A stretch of 64,000 bases of DNA, taken from positions 62,001 through 126,000 of the forward strand of contig JADNYJ010000080.1 of assembly GCA_015501075.1 (NCBI GenBank), given 5' to 3'. The DNA is from Gymnopilus junonius. Lineage: Eukaryota > Basidiomycota > Agaricomycetes > Agaricales > Galerinaceae. The position numbers and the translations under genes were made by a program. Of this stretch, positions 26,121 through 37,605 are shown piece after piece; positions within the stretch are counted from its first letter, which is position 1, and the number at the start of each line of letters is the position of its first letter. The notes under the pieces are model-generated. The model searched no databases. It had not been told where the DNA came from and saw only the letters and a list, made by a program, of their open reading frames with translations.

Positions 26121-27991
26121 ATGCCTCAATTACTTGATCTTCCACCCGAGATTCTAGTAAACATATTCTTGTTTTTGCACTTTCTCGATGTCGGATCCTG
26201 CAAGCGGACATGTCTTAGGCTTTGCGACGTGATTTCCAACTCTTCACAGATAGCATACCATGTCGAACTGCAAGTGGCAGGAATGCAGGACAATCCAAAT
26301 TGCAAGTTACCGATTACCGTTCGTCTGCAGATGATCAAAGATAGAGAGGAGGCTTGGGGCTCTTTCAAACCTCAATTTACCAAGAACGTCCAGGTTCCCT
26401 TTGAATCTTCCGGGCTGTACGATGTAACGCCTGATCTCTACCTGGCCGGGAAAAACGAGAAATTAGGAAGGCGCGTTACGAATCACATTCAAGCCATACG
26501 CCTGCCTCATAAAAAAGGTGAAGATCCGACTTGGCATTCGGTCGACTTTGCTTCGAACATTGTAGATTTCGCAACGTCGATCGAAGAGGATGACCTGCTG
26601 GCAGCTGTCACAATGTATGTCCTTCTTGCTTCACTTCGCGTTTTCACTGATGCGTTCCACAGGACGAAACAGGAAGGGAGAGCTCCGCAGATGTCGATCG
26701 TTCTCCGACGCTTTTCAACCCAGCAGCTTTACGATGGTATCGCAAATCCTGTCATTTTTATTTGTGACATGCCACAGGACGTTGAAGGTCGACCTGCCAT
26801 AAGCATTGAAATAGCGGGTGCTCACTTGGTCGTCATACCAGAATATATGATAGATGATGATGCTTTGCATGATCAACGACCGTTGATGTACATTTGGAAT
26901 TGGAAAACGGGAAAAAGGTTGGCGGTACGTGATAACATTTCATATTGTTAAGGCTTTATACTTACAAGTCCTGCCTTTAGGATCCTATTCCCGTTGAAAA
27001 TCCTGGACTGGTCTTCCTGCGGGAGGACATCTTCCTCAATCCTAGCATGCCCAAAAACTCAATCGACATCTATCATATTTCAGACGACAATGTCCACCTC
27101 ATGAAGCAACTCAGCTTTCCTTCTCTTCAATTCGAACGTGCCATATCCCTTATAGCATGTCGTGGTGATCCCAGTCCAACAGCGAACGGAACATTCCCCA
27201 AGCATACCCCACAGCGGCGGCCGTACACGAACTGCCCGGAAGACGCCATCATAGTGTTCGCAATCCAGATCGGAGACCAGGGAGACGTTACCAACGATGA
27301 AGCAGACCACTTCTTTATGATCGTCCATCGCAGGGCATTGTTGTCTCTGTTGGTTTCCAACGCCTCTACTTCATCTTCACAAGAGGTACCTGCTGAAATC
27401 GTGCCTTGGGAATCCTGGGGTCCGGCGATTACTCGTTGGCTTCCAGCTGAGTCCTGGTCTATGAACTTCATTACTCTCAGCGCTGGCCAACGTTTCGTCT
27501 TCTTAAGTATCCCTTCCGATCTGGGTGATAGTGACGATGGAATCGATTTATTATTTGAACCTCTCTTCACGCTACTTGACTTCAATCCCTGGAACGTCAA
27601 ACGTTTCCAAGGAAAGGACCTCTCGAACGTGCGGCATCCGACTCGCACAGTCATTGGCGTAAATCCTATTCCTGCCTCCACACCCGTTGAAGAGAATCAC
27701 CCATTAGCGGAATTACCTGAAAATATATGCCCTCGTCTAGACTCGTTTGCCGAAGACGTTGTGTCCAGGCTTCCATATGTCGAGTATTCTCATCTCGACC
27801 ATTTCCATTATATGGCGCATACCTCGGTTTTAATCGATGAGGAGAGGTTGATAGGCCTAAAGGTAAATGCTTTTTTGATCCAATTAAATTTTTTTATTTG
27901 TAATCTGACTACGTACTATTAGTCGCATTCTCCACAGGATCTCCACTTCGACCAGGAAGCTGATTCTCTTGATGCCATGTATTTTGGGTAA
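26121..27991 (+). CDS. F-box protein
   Basis: Residues 1-45 give a clear F-box: LDLPPEILVNIFLFLHFLDV, then CKRTCLRLCDVISNS. Introns read at 26615-26662 (48 bp, donor GTATGT), 26925-26980 (donor GTACGT) and 27862-27937 (donor GTAAAT). The last exon encodes DLHFDQEADSLDAMYFG and stops at 27991. The body after the F-box is not LRR-like; it resembles the beta-rich C-terminal region of the large basidiomycete F-box families (for example YIWNWKTGKRLAV followed by FLREDIFLNP). Likely an SCF adaptor; target unknown. No lesion seen. Confidence 0.85.
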
Positions 27992-28169
27992 ATTTTCATA
28001 AATGATAGGTGCCGTTGACGTTGCCCGAAACACGCACGCCATGAAATTTGAGATACCATATATCATAGGCTCAGAATATAACCCCACATTTGCCATACAA
28101 ATTACAACAAGAGCCAATATTCGAGTGCTATGTCATAATTAGGTTTCTCTTTCAAGGCCATTTATCTTT

Positions 28170-29559
28170 TTATCTTTTGGTAACAGCAACATAATGCCAC
28201 CCTCCAATCTCTCCAGCTGCCGTGTCAGTACCCTTGCGTGTCAGGGCAAAACTATCCCCGTCACCTATCTCGCTATCCACATCACCTATCTCGACTGAAT
28301 TTGGCAAATGTGGGCAGGTAAGGGGAGCAGAATAATGGCTTAGGCTCTGGGCAATGCTCTGAGTCACCCAGATCTGATGCTCCATCATGCTGGTGCCACA
28401 CCAGTCGTCGCAAAATATCTCTAAACTTGCAGAGTATAACTCGAGCTTCTGCAGTAGGGGAAGACTGCGCGAAACCATTTCCATGATTATGGTCTACAGG
28501 TGCCATTGTTTAAGATGGTGGTAAGAAATCAATTGCCATAATCAGAGTTGATAATCTTACGACGACGTCTTCTTTCTTTTTCTCTTTCCTTTCCCCGTCC
28601 ATCTGAGGGTCGTCTGTAAAGTTATGAGATAAAACGGATATCCCAAGAACCTTCAAATTCTTGCAACGGGATAAAATGGACGCGTTGTGGCCACCAAAGC
28701 ACCAAAGGCCTTCATAAGATGCATGTATGTGTAGGCCATGTAGTTGCCAACTTGGACGGTGAGACTTGTCAGATTTGTATTCAAACTTAACATTTCTGCC
28801 AGGTTCGACCATATTTGCGCACGATGACCAGAGGTATCCTTGGCGTCGTCGGCAACGATTGATATCTCTTCTATACCACGTAAATGATGCAACGGTAGGC
28901 CGAACACGACAGTATTAAATTCCAAGCGTAGACTGCGAAGATGTTTGAAAGATAGGATCGCTTGCATAGCAGCTCCCTGAGCCCATTCATTGTCTTGATA
29001 CAGAACTCTCCAGCTAAGATTTGCGATGAGCGACACATATTTGGCTGTGAACAAGTTATAAACACAGTACCTTACTGAATTGACGTTCTCCAAAGCAGTG
29101 AGGGCAGGTAAGAGGCACTTTTTTGTTTCTTGTTCGATGGACAATAATTCTGCGTCATCTGGCAGCTTGGGAACTGGAGCCAACTTGCCATCTATATAGC
29201 ATTCGGTATCACCGGGGTTATAATTGCATTTCAGGGTGAGACGTTTGAGGATCAAGTTGGTGGTAGTCCGGGAAGCCCCTGGTGAGGCACCACTCCCTAA
29301 GCATTGTAGTTTGGTAATGCTTGCAGATGCGTTAAGCACATTGATGTTGTACGATATTGTCTCGAGTATGGACTTTTTGAGGAACTGACCGAGTTGCCTG
29401 CAGCAAAGTCGAAGATTCTTAATGTCCTCTAAATCTGACTAACGCCAAATTGGAAGGTGAGTGAGCCGGAGCGTTACATGTTTACCCAGCAGATCTACGT
29501 ACCATATTCCCTATCATCTCCAGCACCTCTGGAGCAATGGAGAGTATGCTGGCGCCCAT
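28170..29559 (-). pseudogene. F-box/LRR-like protein, family copy 2, internally deleted
   Basis: Exon 1 from ATG 29559 reads SILSIAPEVLEMIGNM; exon 2 starts SDLEDIKNLRLCCRQLGQF and ends NSVR; exon 3 starts SWRVLYQDNEWAQ. These match the exon structure of the copies at 1-1476 and 32914-34731. After NTNLTSLTVQVGN, the copy jumps directly to the late motif ASYEGLWCFGGHN and changes frame. About 180-190 residues of LRR-like sequence present in the other copies (from TSLTVHREW to NVTYEGLW) are absent. The frame then runs to 28510, and a last exon ends GWHYVAVTKR at 28170, comparable to GYHVA in copy 3. A short functional product cannot be excluded. Confidence 0.7.
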
Positions 29560-30051
29560 GACTGCGAGAGTACGAAACTAGGAACCAGCGCCTGAGGCAG
29601 GAGGCTAAAGGGAATCAAAGGAGGATCAAACGGCTTATGTTGCCCAATGGTTACGGAGCGGCTGTGTTCTGAACAGTGTTTCGAGTAGATCGAACAATTG
29701 AAACGTGAGCCAAAGGGCGGCTGCTGTGAAGATGGAACATTGGAAAGGAAAGGAAAGGATTGTTGCTGGGGAGGTCCCAATTTTAGAAGATGGCGAATGG
29801 ATGGAGAAAATAACAGTCACGTTTACATAGTATGTATTATACTACGTGTTCAACGTTGGACTACCAAATCTACTGGCTCAGAACAGCCACTTCATCATCA
29901 TGAACCCACTCGAGTCAGTAAAGAAGGTCGGTTTTCTAAACATCATACAAGGTAATGTGAAGGAAAGTCATCCGGTACGGCAATACTTAATTTAATAATT
30001 TTGATAAGAAGATCTCGCTCTCAAGAAATACAAGGACATTCGTCCGAGACC
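29560..30051. other. Intergenic
   Basis: 5' flank of the copy-2 gene and 3' flank of the DUF2235 gene. Short ORFs on both strands have no recognisable content. Confidence 0.4.
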
Positions 30052-32207
30052 TCATTCAACCCACGTTACAGACGAAAAGTCCAACTTAGCCTTCGGATGA
30101 TACTTCTTGCCCTGAGCGTCCTCGGCTTCCATTCTCATCTTCACTGTGCGATGAATTTTAATTCCATGCTTCTCAGGCGGGATCTCTCGCCCACCACCCA
30201 TATTCCAATGCAAAACCGTCTTCCAGGTGGTGTGGTTCGCCTTCTGGAAACGGAGCTTCACAGGAATGATCTCGAGAAGCCACCAGAACTTGTTCAAAAT
30301 TAGCTGGTCGTAGATCGGGGCTAGCGCGTCCTTGCGATCAGCTTCTTCTTCAGATTCAGCGAGTTCAATGGGAAAGAATGGACTGGATTCTTGCACTGTC
30401 TGTTCGACCGACAGTTTCTTTGGGATCGACTGAATGGAGCATGTCGCGAGCGAGGAGGTATCGAGAGGCAAGGCAGGTGGACGAGGAAGAACAGTCGGAT
30501 AGAGAGAACCGGGGTCTAATCCAATGCACTTCAGGCCTTCGGCGCTGAACATGATTCCGCTCTTGGCTTTGAAACATTCGCGGATCATCCATCGCAACGG
30601 AATGCGCGCAAGGCATGGTTTGATGCCATTTTCGACTGAGAGGGGTTCAAGTTAATATTAACAGAGATTCAGAAACAGTACGTCGCCTTACCAGAGCCGC
30701 CGCCAATGTCTGGACAATCAAACTGTCAGCTCATGGCCAGCCAGAAAGTACTGATAGACATACCACAGTGACACCCTGCAAACCATACCTGTTTAGTTCA
30801 ATCGCTAATTAGCTATACGCCGCGCCATGGAGCCAATAGAACCGCACCTCATCAATATCTGTGGCGGCCATCCAATCCTTCGTATATTTCGTCTCCAATG
30901 CCATAAGCGATCCAGAACGACTACTACCCCCCTGCGAAGAATGAGAATGCTTCTGCTTCTTTTTCAACTCCTCGATGTTGCGATCGGTGATGCTTAGGAA
31001 CTGCTCGATCTCATTGGGTCGATTCCAAAGGTTGGCTTTGAACTTTGCTCGGCGTTCATCTAAAGAAACCGCATGCCTGAACGTCTTCACCACTGTGTTG
31101 GAAGTAGTGAAAGGAAGTCGGCGAGGTATAAGTCCAACAGAAGCAACCGTGTCCCTTTAAATTTAATTGATGTGAGCATTTTGAAATGCCGATCAAAGTT
31201 AAAACGTACCAAACACCTAAGAATTCAATATCGACGTCCATAGAAAAAGTCTTCTTGAACATGTTTGACTGATTCCAACCTTTTTCGTCTGCGCGTGTAT
31301 ACATCTTGTACGCGAAAGGAACTTGCTGTGTATTGGAAGTCGGAAGTAGGCCAACTTTGTGGATCATGCCCGCAAGGCTATTGGCAAATTAGGCCCTTTG
31401 ACGATCAAAAAGTAAAAGAAGACGGACCATCGAGCAGTGTAGGCACCTCGTGAAAAACCAAAGATGCAGATGCGATCACCTGCACGATCTTGCGACACTC
31501 TGGTTAGATAAAGGTTGAATGGAAATGGGAAATGTTACGAACAATTTTGCATGAGAAATTCATATCCACCTACGCCTCAGTTAGAAATATGATATACTCT
31601 CTATAGAGTAGAACAGGACGTTACCCATGATATGAGCATCAAGGTTCCACGCGATTGCCATATCGAGGGTCTAGAAAACGAAGTGAGAGTTTTTCCTCAT
31701 TCATTATATGAAAAGGATGCGAGCGAACCTGGCTGAGTTTCGACATCATTGGGGTGGCAATTTCGGGTACAGTGTACGTGCCGATTCCAGCCTGGAAATC
31801 CACACCATACAAGTTACAACCTGAAGCAGACAAACGCGAAAAGAACTAACCTGGTAATAGACGAGTTGTTTGGCTGGGTCGTCCTTTTTGAGCATGCTGA
31901 AAAACTCGATGATATTCGAATTCTGGGTATATGAGAATCATGACATCCTGAAAACATTTCAAACAATTTTCACTGACATCAGAGTCGAATCTATAGAATG
32001 AAGAATGTCGTCTTTAAACGTACGCAGAGTTTTTATTGGAAGAACGTACTGGTCGCCGGTACCATCAAAACATAGAACCAGTGTCCGAAAAGGATGCTTG
32101 GGGGGAACCGTGTCTATGATGGGCGAAATAGAGGAGCTAGACGAGGATGGAACAGGTTCGTGCGAGCCATTGGTAGTTTGCGTCTCAGACCTAATAGTGG
32201 AGGCCAT
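30052..32207 (-). CDS. DUF2235 alpha/beta-hydrolase-like protein
   Basis: DUF2235 proteins carry an alpha/beta-hydrolase fold related to Tle1-type phospholipase effectors; the fungal members have no settled substrate. In order: a Ser-rich N-terminus; RTLVLCFDGTGDQ (family start); SNIIEFFSMLKKDDPAKQLV; YYQAGIGTY; AWNLDAHIMGGYEF; the nucleophile elbow GFSRGAYTAR near 31435-31465 (G-x-S-x-G); DVDIEFLGVWDTVASVG; EVWFAGCHCDIGGGS; and IPLRWMIREC. The C-terminal TWKTVLHWNMGGGREIP is typical. At least seven short introns are read; that before VWFAGCHCD has donor GTGCGG and acceptor AAACAG. The intron inside CHCD/IGGGS is also in phase. No stop or frame break was found. The start at 32207 was chosen because it precedes the FDGTGD motif in frame. 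Confidence 0.88.
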
Positions 32208-32913
32208 CTGTAGGCGGGAAAGGTCAGCACGACGAAGCAGGCCAAGTGGGGTATATAAATTCAGTCCTCGAGAATGTCCATGAATTTACGTACGTGCAAG
32301 CATCTTAAAGCGAAGCAGCAGAAGACTTGGTCAATCTCGATATCCACTTCCTACGTCCACGAACCAATGGCTGTCAATTAGCTCTCTTCCTCTATAAAGA
32401 ACACAAAGTTCCTGTAAGGTTGAGGAAGTACATGCCATGTTTACCCCAAACAAAGATGTCCGAGGCCATCTAAATGAGGTGCCATGCGCATTTGAGCAGA
32501 ACGCCAATCAACGACATGCATCAAAGCAATGACTTCAATAGTCATAGATAGAGAAATTGAGGAGAAAAAGAAGGTCCAAACTCGATAAAAATTAAATTAA
32601 AAACCAGTGCTGCGTGTAATGCGCAGAACAGAGCGCGATAAGGATGTCTTTCAAGGAGTAGTGGTGGCAAGAGGAGGAGGATGTTTAAAATTTAATTTCC
32701 GTCAAATTCACGTGACCCGACGGCACGGCCCTGAGTTCCGAGGAGTTGGTGATGGATTTCTAAATGAAGAGCTAAGCAACTTGCCCAGGTACTTTATGAC
32801 CCTCCGCCGAGAGGAAATTCCAGAATCACTTGAGAAACCCTGAAGCTCTGTGAACCATTTTATGCTCCACGATCATACAAAAAATTAATGAATTGAGCGA
32901 GAGGATCTCGAGG
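32208..32913. other. Divergent promoter region
   Basis: It lies between the head-to-head DUF2235 and F-box/LRR-like copy-3 genes, so it probably holds both promoters. A 78-codon ORF at 32607 shows no domain. A CACGTGACC motif lies near 32709. Confidence 0.45.
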
Positions 32914-34731
32914 ATGGCACACTTTTCCTCACTTGCTCCAGAACTGGTGGACTACATAGTGGAATATGTCAGTCCCTCCTTTTGGTCGACAATTACCGCA
33001 TCTAACAGAATTTGTTCTAGTCCGAAATTCAGGCAATAAAAAGCCTTCGATTAACATGCAAGTTTTTAGATGATCGACTTGCGTCGAAAGTCCTTCAAAC
33101 GCTGTCGTTCGACATGGATCGGTACGACTTCGAAAGCCAGATGGACATGATTCGATCATTGGCCACCATGTCATCCGATGCTGCGTCTCGGACAACTCGT
33201 AATCTAGTTGTGAAGTCGCTTTCTCCCAAGCATGATAACAACACCACGCAAGTGTATCATACCGTCGGACAGGAGCTAGTACGGTATCCTCCCGCACCAT
33301 TTGAACAGAAGATTTACAAGGCTGAAAAGGAACTCAAGTTGATCTTATTCGATGCTTTGACATCACTAAAGAATGTCAAATCAGCTAGGTACGTGCCTAT
33401 CGTCTGAACTCATGGACTGTACGAACTGTTTACCATTACAGATGGGAAACAACTTCATCAGACGAAGAGTGGGCTCAGACCATTGTTCTCAATGCTCTTT
33501 TGTCCTACGCCAACCTCACGAGCTTGCACATCAGTCTCACTCACGCTCGGATCGCAATTCCTTTTCACCTCTTCTCAAATTTGGAGAAAATCATATTAGA
33601 CGAGCACCTATCGCCGGACAAGAAATCCATTGGTCAAGATAGTGTTGTCAATTTGGCAAAGCTGGTTGCACAATTACCTCCAGGACAAATTTCCAGCCTG
33701 ACTGTTCATCGAGAATGGCATATGACACGCTCTACCAAAGCCCTGAGCTTGCACGATTTGTTTCAATTCATGGATGAAGCCACCCCTCTACATTTGCAGC
33801 GTCTCGAAATTAGTGGCTCTTTCGTGCGCCTCGATTCCGTCACTGTGCCTCATCTCCGCCATCTCACCTCCTTACATATTAACAACGCCTTTGAGCCAAG
33901 CCGGGAACCTGTGGTTAAGGGCGCTAGAGGTACCTTTGTAAGATGTGGCACTGTCGCAGACGACGTCTTGGAGAAGCAGCGCGCTGTAGGGTCGAGTCTC
34001 AACCAGTTCTGGACCGATTTATCTCGAGAAAGTATTCATTTGGAAGAGATTGTCCTGAATAACGTCGTGCCGGGATTTATGCAGTATCTCACAACGTACT
34101 CTGGGTTGAAGAGACTTAAACTATCAGCTGTGTTTTTCACAACCACCGCAGGATCTGAGGCGTCTGCGCAAATGTTCTTCAGCAATCCTTTCAAATTGGA
34201 AAGTCATTCGGATTCTCTTGAAAACCTCTCTATCAATGTCACCTACGAAGGCCTTTGGTGTTTTGGTCGGCATTGCGTAGATAGTATCTCTCAACTCAAG
34301 CTCCTTAGGAAACTAGAAATAGCCATAGCAGGCGACGACCTGGGACAACTTGAAGAGTCGGAGCCAGATTTTATAAATCAGCAAGCAAATGCCATCGTAG
34401 GATTCTTACCTTATCCTCAAGTATTCTAATGTAATATCCAAACCCCCAGATACTATTGCTCGACACTGTGACTCTCCAACTTCCAAGAATGCGGCATTTG
34501 ACGATTAACTCCGCAGTTCCCGAATCCCACAGAGGGTCGAAGATAGGGACTAGGAGCTACATGTACATGCGTTCCGTGAAAACGAAAATCATTGACAGCA
34601 TAGGCCAATATAAGGCGCCTCTTGCCTGCACTCATTTACCAAGTATCGGCGTTTCGGGAACCGTCTACCATCCAAAGTCTGATTATATAGGTGAGAACGG
34701 CAGCGTAGTATGGGGTTACCATGTAGCATAA
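32914..34731 (+). CDS. F-box/LRR-like protein, family copy 3 (intact)
   Basis: Exons 32914-32967, 33021-33388, 33442-34396 and 34450-34731 sum to 1659 nt (552 residues). The 34397-34449 intron uses a GTAGGA donor; the nearer GTATTC donor would leave only 29 bp. Residues 1-45 are a degenerate F-box (FSSLAPELVDYIVEY, then IKSLRLTCKFLDD). Next come the family block SLSPKHDNN and a set of LRR-like strands, including HLRHLTSLHINNAF, then NVTYEGLWCFGRH and PLACTHLPS near the end. This is the only complete and undamaged copy of the trio, so it defines the family. The two other copies are at 1-1476 and 28170-29559, both on the opposite strand. Probable SCF adaptor. Confidence 0.85.
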
Positions 34732-34870
34732 TAAATAAAACATTTGTTCAGATACGAATAACACTTGGTGAACGTACAGATACTGACTAGACTGTACTGC
34801 TAGTGATGTTGTGGAGGGTACACAAATTTACATTTCTTTAACTACAAAAATCAGAAAATGGGCTCGCATG

Positions 34871-36442
34871 TTACGCAGAAGGCGTTGGAGATTCTTCGGT
34901 GATGGGCCGGGGCTCCTCGGTTAAGGAAATATTCGCAGCATTGGGCCTTCGACGGGACCATTCTGGAGTGGGCAGTCCAAGTGAATTGGCTATCCAGACC
35001 ACGACACCCATGATAATTCCACATAGCATCACAAGGATGACGAGGATCACAAGGAAGGCTTTCCCGATGACTGACCGACCCAGCCACTTGAAGGTAACAT
35101 ACGAACCCATCGCCACGAGCCATCCACCTGCTGCGGAAGTGAGACCAACGAAGGCGGATTTGAAGATGAGGTGATCATTGGGGATCCAAGGCGTATGGCG
35201 TGCGAGGCCCATTACAAAGAACATGTGGATGAACGGCAGAATGAAGGAGGCCCTCGAGACAATGCCCCAGTCCTTCTTGAGGTAGGTGTTTGTGAAGAAG
35301 AGCTGGATTATCGATTGAGAGAGGAGGAAAAAGAAGAGGGTACTCCAATAACCGTAGAAGGTCGCAGAGTAGCGATTATCGAATACGTTTGGAGAGCTGA
35401 TAGCATATCGAGGTGCTGCTGTCAGGTTGGAGAGTTCGTACATGGCCGCAGGGAAGTGTCGATATAGGGAGAAGAGAGTTGATGATGCTAGGAACAGCCG
35501 GACAGAAACGCCGAGGATAGAGAATCGTGGTGCCGTTTCGGTCAATAGCAATTTATAGATAGAGGCAAAGTGAAGCCCTGCCATGTACGCAAGTATATAT
35601 TGGATGGGGAAAAGAGAAGTGGGATTGAAGACCGCAAGATAAGGAACGAGGGCAGTCGGAGGACGTAGGAGACCTATGGACACGAAGCTGATCCAAAATT
35701 GCAAAACCACGAGAGCGGTGTACTTTGCCACGTTATATCGAACTTTGTTGGTAACAAAGCGTTTGTAAACCTTGAACCGCAGGTTGATAGTTCTGGCGAC
35801 CGCATAGGTCAAGTCGAAGACAAGTAGGAGGAGGATATACGCCATAGGACCCGATAAAATCCAGGTGTTTCCTTGCTGTTGAGCAAAAAATGAGACTTGT
35901 TTCCCATCTTCTTCTGACCATGGCCCGTAAATGCGTTGGAGGAGCTGCATGGCATAATAGTAACCAGCGACGTATATAGTAGTTTGCCATATCTTGACCA
36001 ATGCAAAAAAGAGAGGGATATAATGGCGCTTGTGGACAGTCATTGAAAAGACTGACGAGAGTCCTGAGACGAAGAAGAGCAACCCGACAACGTTGTGTCG
36101 AGTCAGAGTAACAAAGAGGGTGAGGAATAGGGACTGTCTGGGGTATTTCTCGTCGCTATAGTCGGGAATGTGGGCCACTGTTTCGAGGATGGCATGTTGA
36201 AGGACGAGCAAAAAGACGAGGAAAGCTCGCAGGTTGTCGAGTGCGCGGATTCGTTGAGATTTCTTCCCCTTGGCCGGCGGTGTGCTTTCTTTCGAATTGG
36301 TTGCTGCCGTGGACTCCGGTGATGAAATCTCCAGTTTATCGTCCTCTATCTTCCCGCCCTGGGCTTCAACATCACCTGGGAGTGGTACCGCTACCTCAGC
36401 CTCCAAAAGGACGAACTTCTCCGAAACTTCCGGTGTGCTCAT
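34871..36442 (-). CDS. Acyltransferase-3-like multi-pass membrane protein
   Basis: A single intronless frame of 523 residues, unusual for this window. After a polar N-terminus of about 65 residues, the family start RIRALDNLRAFLVFLLVLQH is seen; the LD-LRA...H pattern is that of acyltransferase-3 (PF01757-like) proteins, with the catalytic His in the first membrane segment. About ten hydrophobic segments follow, for example NVVGLLFFVSGLSSVFSM and SFILPFIHMFFVMG. The C-terminus is polar. Such proteins transfer acyl groups to sugars or lipids at membranes; the fungal substrate is unknown. An intronless state can point to retroposition or transfer, but nothing else supports that. Confidence 0.75.
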   Translation of the reverse strand: MSTPEVSEKFVLLEAEVAVPLPGDVEAQGGKIEDDKLEISSPESTAATNSKESTPPAKGKKSQRIRALDNLRAFLVFLLVLQHAILETVAHIPDYSDEKYPRQSLFLTLFVTLTRHNVVGLLFFVSGLSSVFSMTVHKRHYIPLFFALVKIWQTTIYVAGYYYAMQLLQRIYGPWSEEDGKQVSFFAQQQGNTWILSGPMAYILLLLVFDLTYAVARTINLRFKVYKRFVTNKVRYNVAKYTALVVLQFWISFVSIGLLRPPTALVPYLAVFNPTSLFPIQYILAYMAGLHFASIYKLLLTETAPRFSILGVSVRLFLASSTLFSLYRHFPAAMYELSNLTAAPRYAISSPNVFDNRYSATFYGYWSTLFFFLLSQSIIQLFFTNTYLKKDWGIVSRASFILPFIHMFFVMGLARHTPWIPNDHLIFKSAFVGLTSAAGGWLVAMGSYVTFKWLGRSVIGKAFLVILVILVMLCGIIMGVVVWIANSLGLPTPEWSRRRPNAANISLTEEPRPITEESPTPSA

Positions 36443-37605
36443 CGCGCGGAGGGTGGAAACCTACGACAGAAAAAGTTTAGGACCGTATACCACAGTCCGT
36501 TGCTCTCCCTGTGGTTCTGACCGCAAACTTGGGCACCGCTCGATCTTATTCGCCCACTTGACTCTGAAAAAAGCTAAAACAAGGTTAAAACGCGAGAGCA
36601 TTAGAGGAGATGCTTTGCACTTCATTCAGGAAGAAAATACCTTCTTATCTACAGGCAGAGGCAAGCAGTATTTCAGCTTCAGTACCTGGCGACGCAGTGA
36701 CCAGGCGGTGACCGTTCGATGTCGACGACAGTGAGAACTGCGGCGGAGATTTCGGCAAAAATTCCTCCCAAATGGGGGATTAAGTCGGCCTTGTACTTAA
36801 AGGCTCGCCGATCTCCCGTGATTTTACCCGCACCAGCGTTAAGGTTTTGACCGCTTCTGCGAATTTCATCCTACTTTGCGCCCTTTTTCTCCCCAAGATG
36901 CCTCTCTACTCATAGAAGAACAAAAGTTGGACAGCATGGTCGGTAAAGCTCATCAAACGAAGCAGCTCTTTTTTTATCTTTCCATCAAATTGACTCTTTT
37001 CCCAGCCAGGTAGTGGCGAAGAAGTTTCTTAATGGCGTAAACATAGAGACCAGAAGACTGGGGCTTCTGGGGGCGGAGCCAGGTATCCTCCTACATCAAC
37101 TCTCCCGGGCTTTCCTCGCTAAACCGAGGGTAGTGAGAAGGACATTCCAGTAAGTACAGGTTTTTTAGCCCTTTGGACCATTCAAATTGCCCCCACTCCC
37201 ATATCACGGATCGCACCTTCTCTCCTTTCTGTGTCAACTATTTCCACTCAGACGTACTTTCATAGACATTCATCAGAGATTCTAGCGCTATTCGCAGCTG
37301 CAACTTAGTTTGACAGGTTGACAGGGACTCGTGGTGGGCGCCACCTGACTCGTAACATATGGGCATGACAGAAAGCTTACTTCGAAGCCATTCGCATCAG
37401 CGTGCAACAAAGCTCTCTCGAGCTCTTCCACTACTGCGTGCTTGAGCACAAGATCTTCCTCTTCACTATCTACCGACCCGCTCTCCTTTCCAGACCCTCA
37501 TTTCCACTTCCTTACGAAGCGGGATACCGCCTGACAAGCGTTCAACCTCTGATATTCTATTCTCATATCCATCGGCCGTCCGCCAAATTAGGACCTACGA
37601 CTGTT
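36443..37605. other. 1.2-kb intergenic region
   Basis: Upstream of both the acyltransferase-like gene (minus) and the DUF6534-like gene (plus). The ORF 37402-37605 runs in frame into the next gene but lacks features; the ATG at 37606 starts the conserved part. No repeats seen. Confidence 0.4.
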
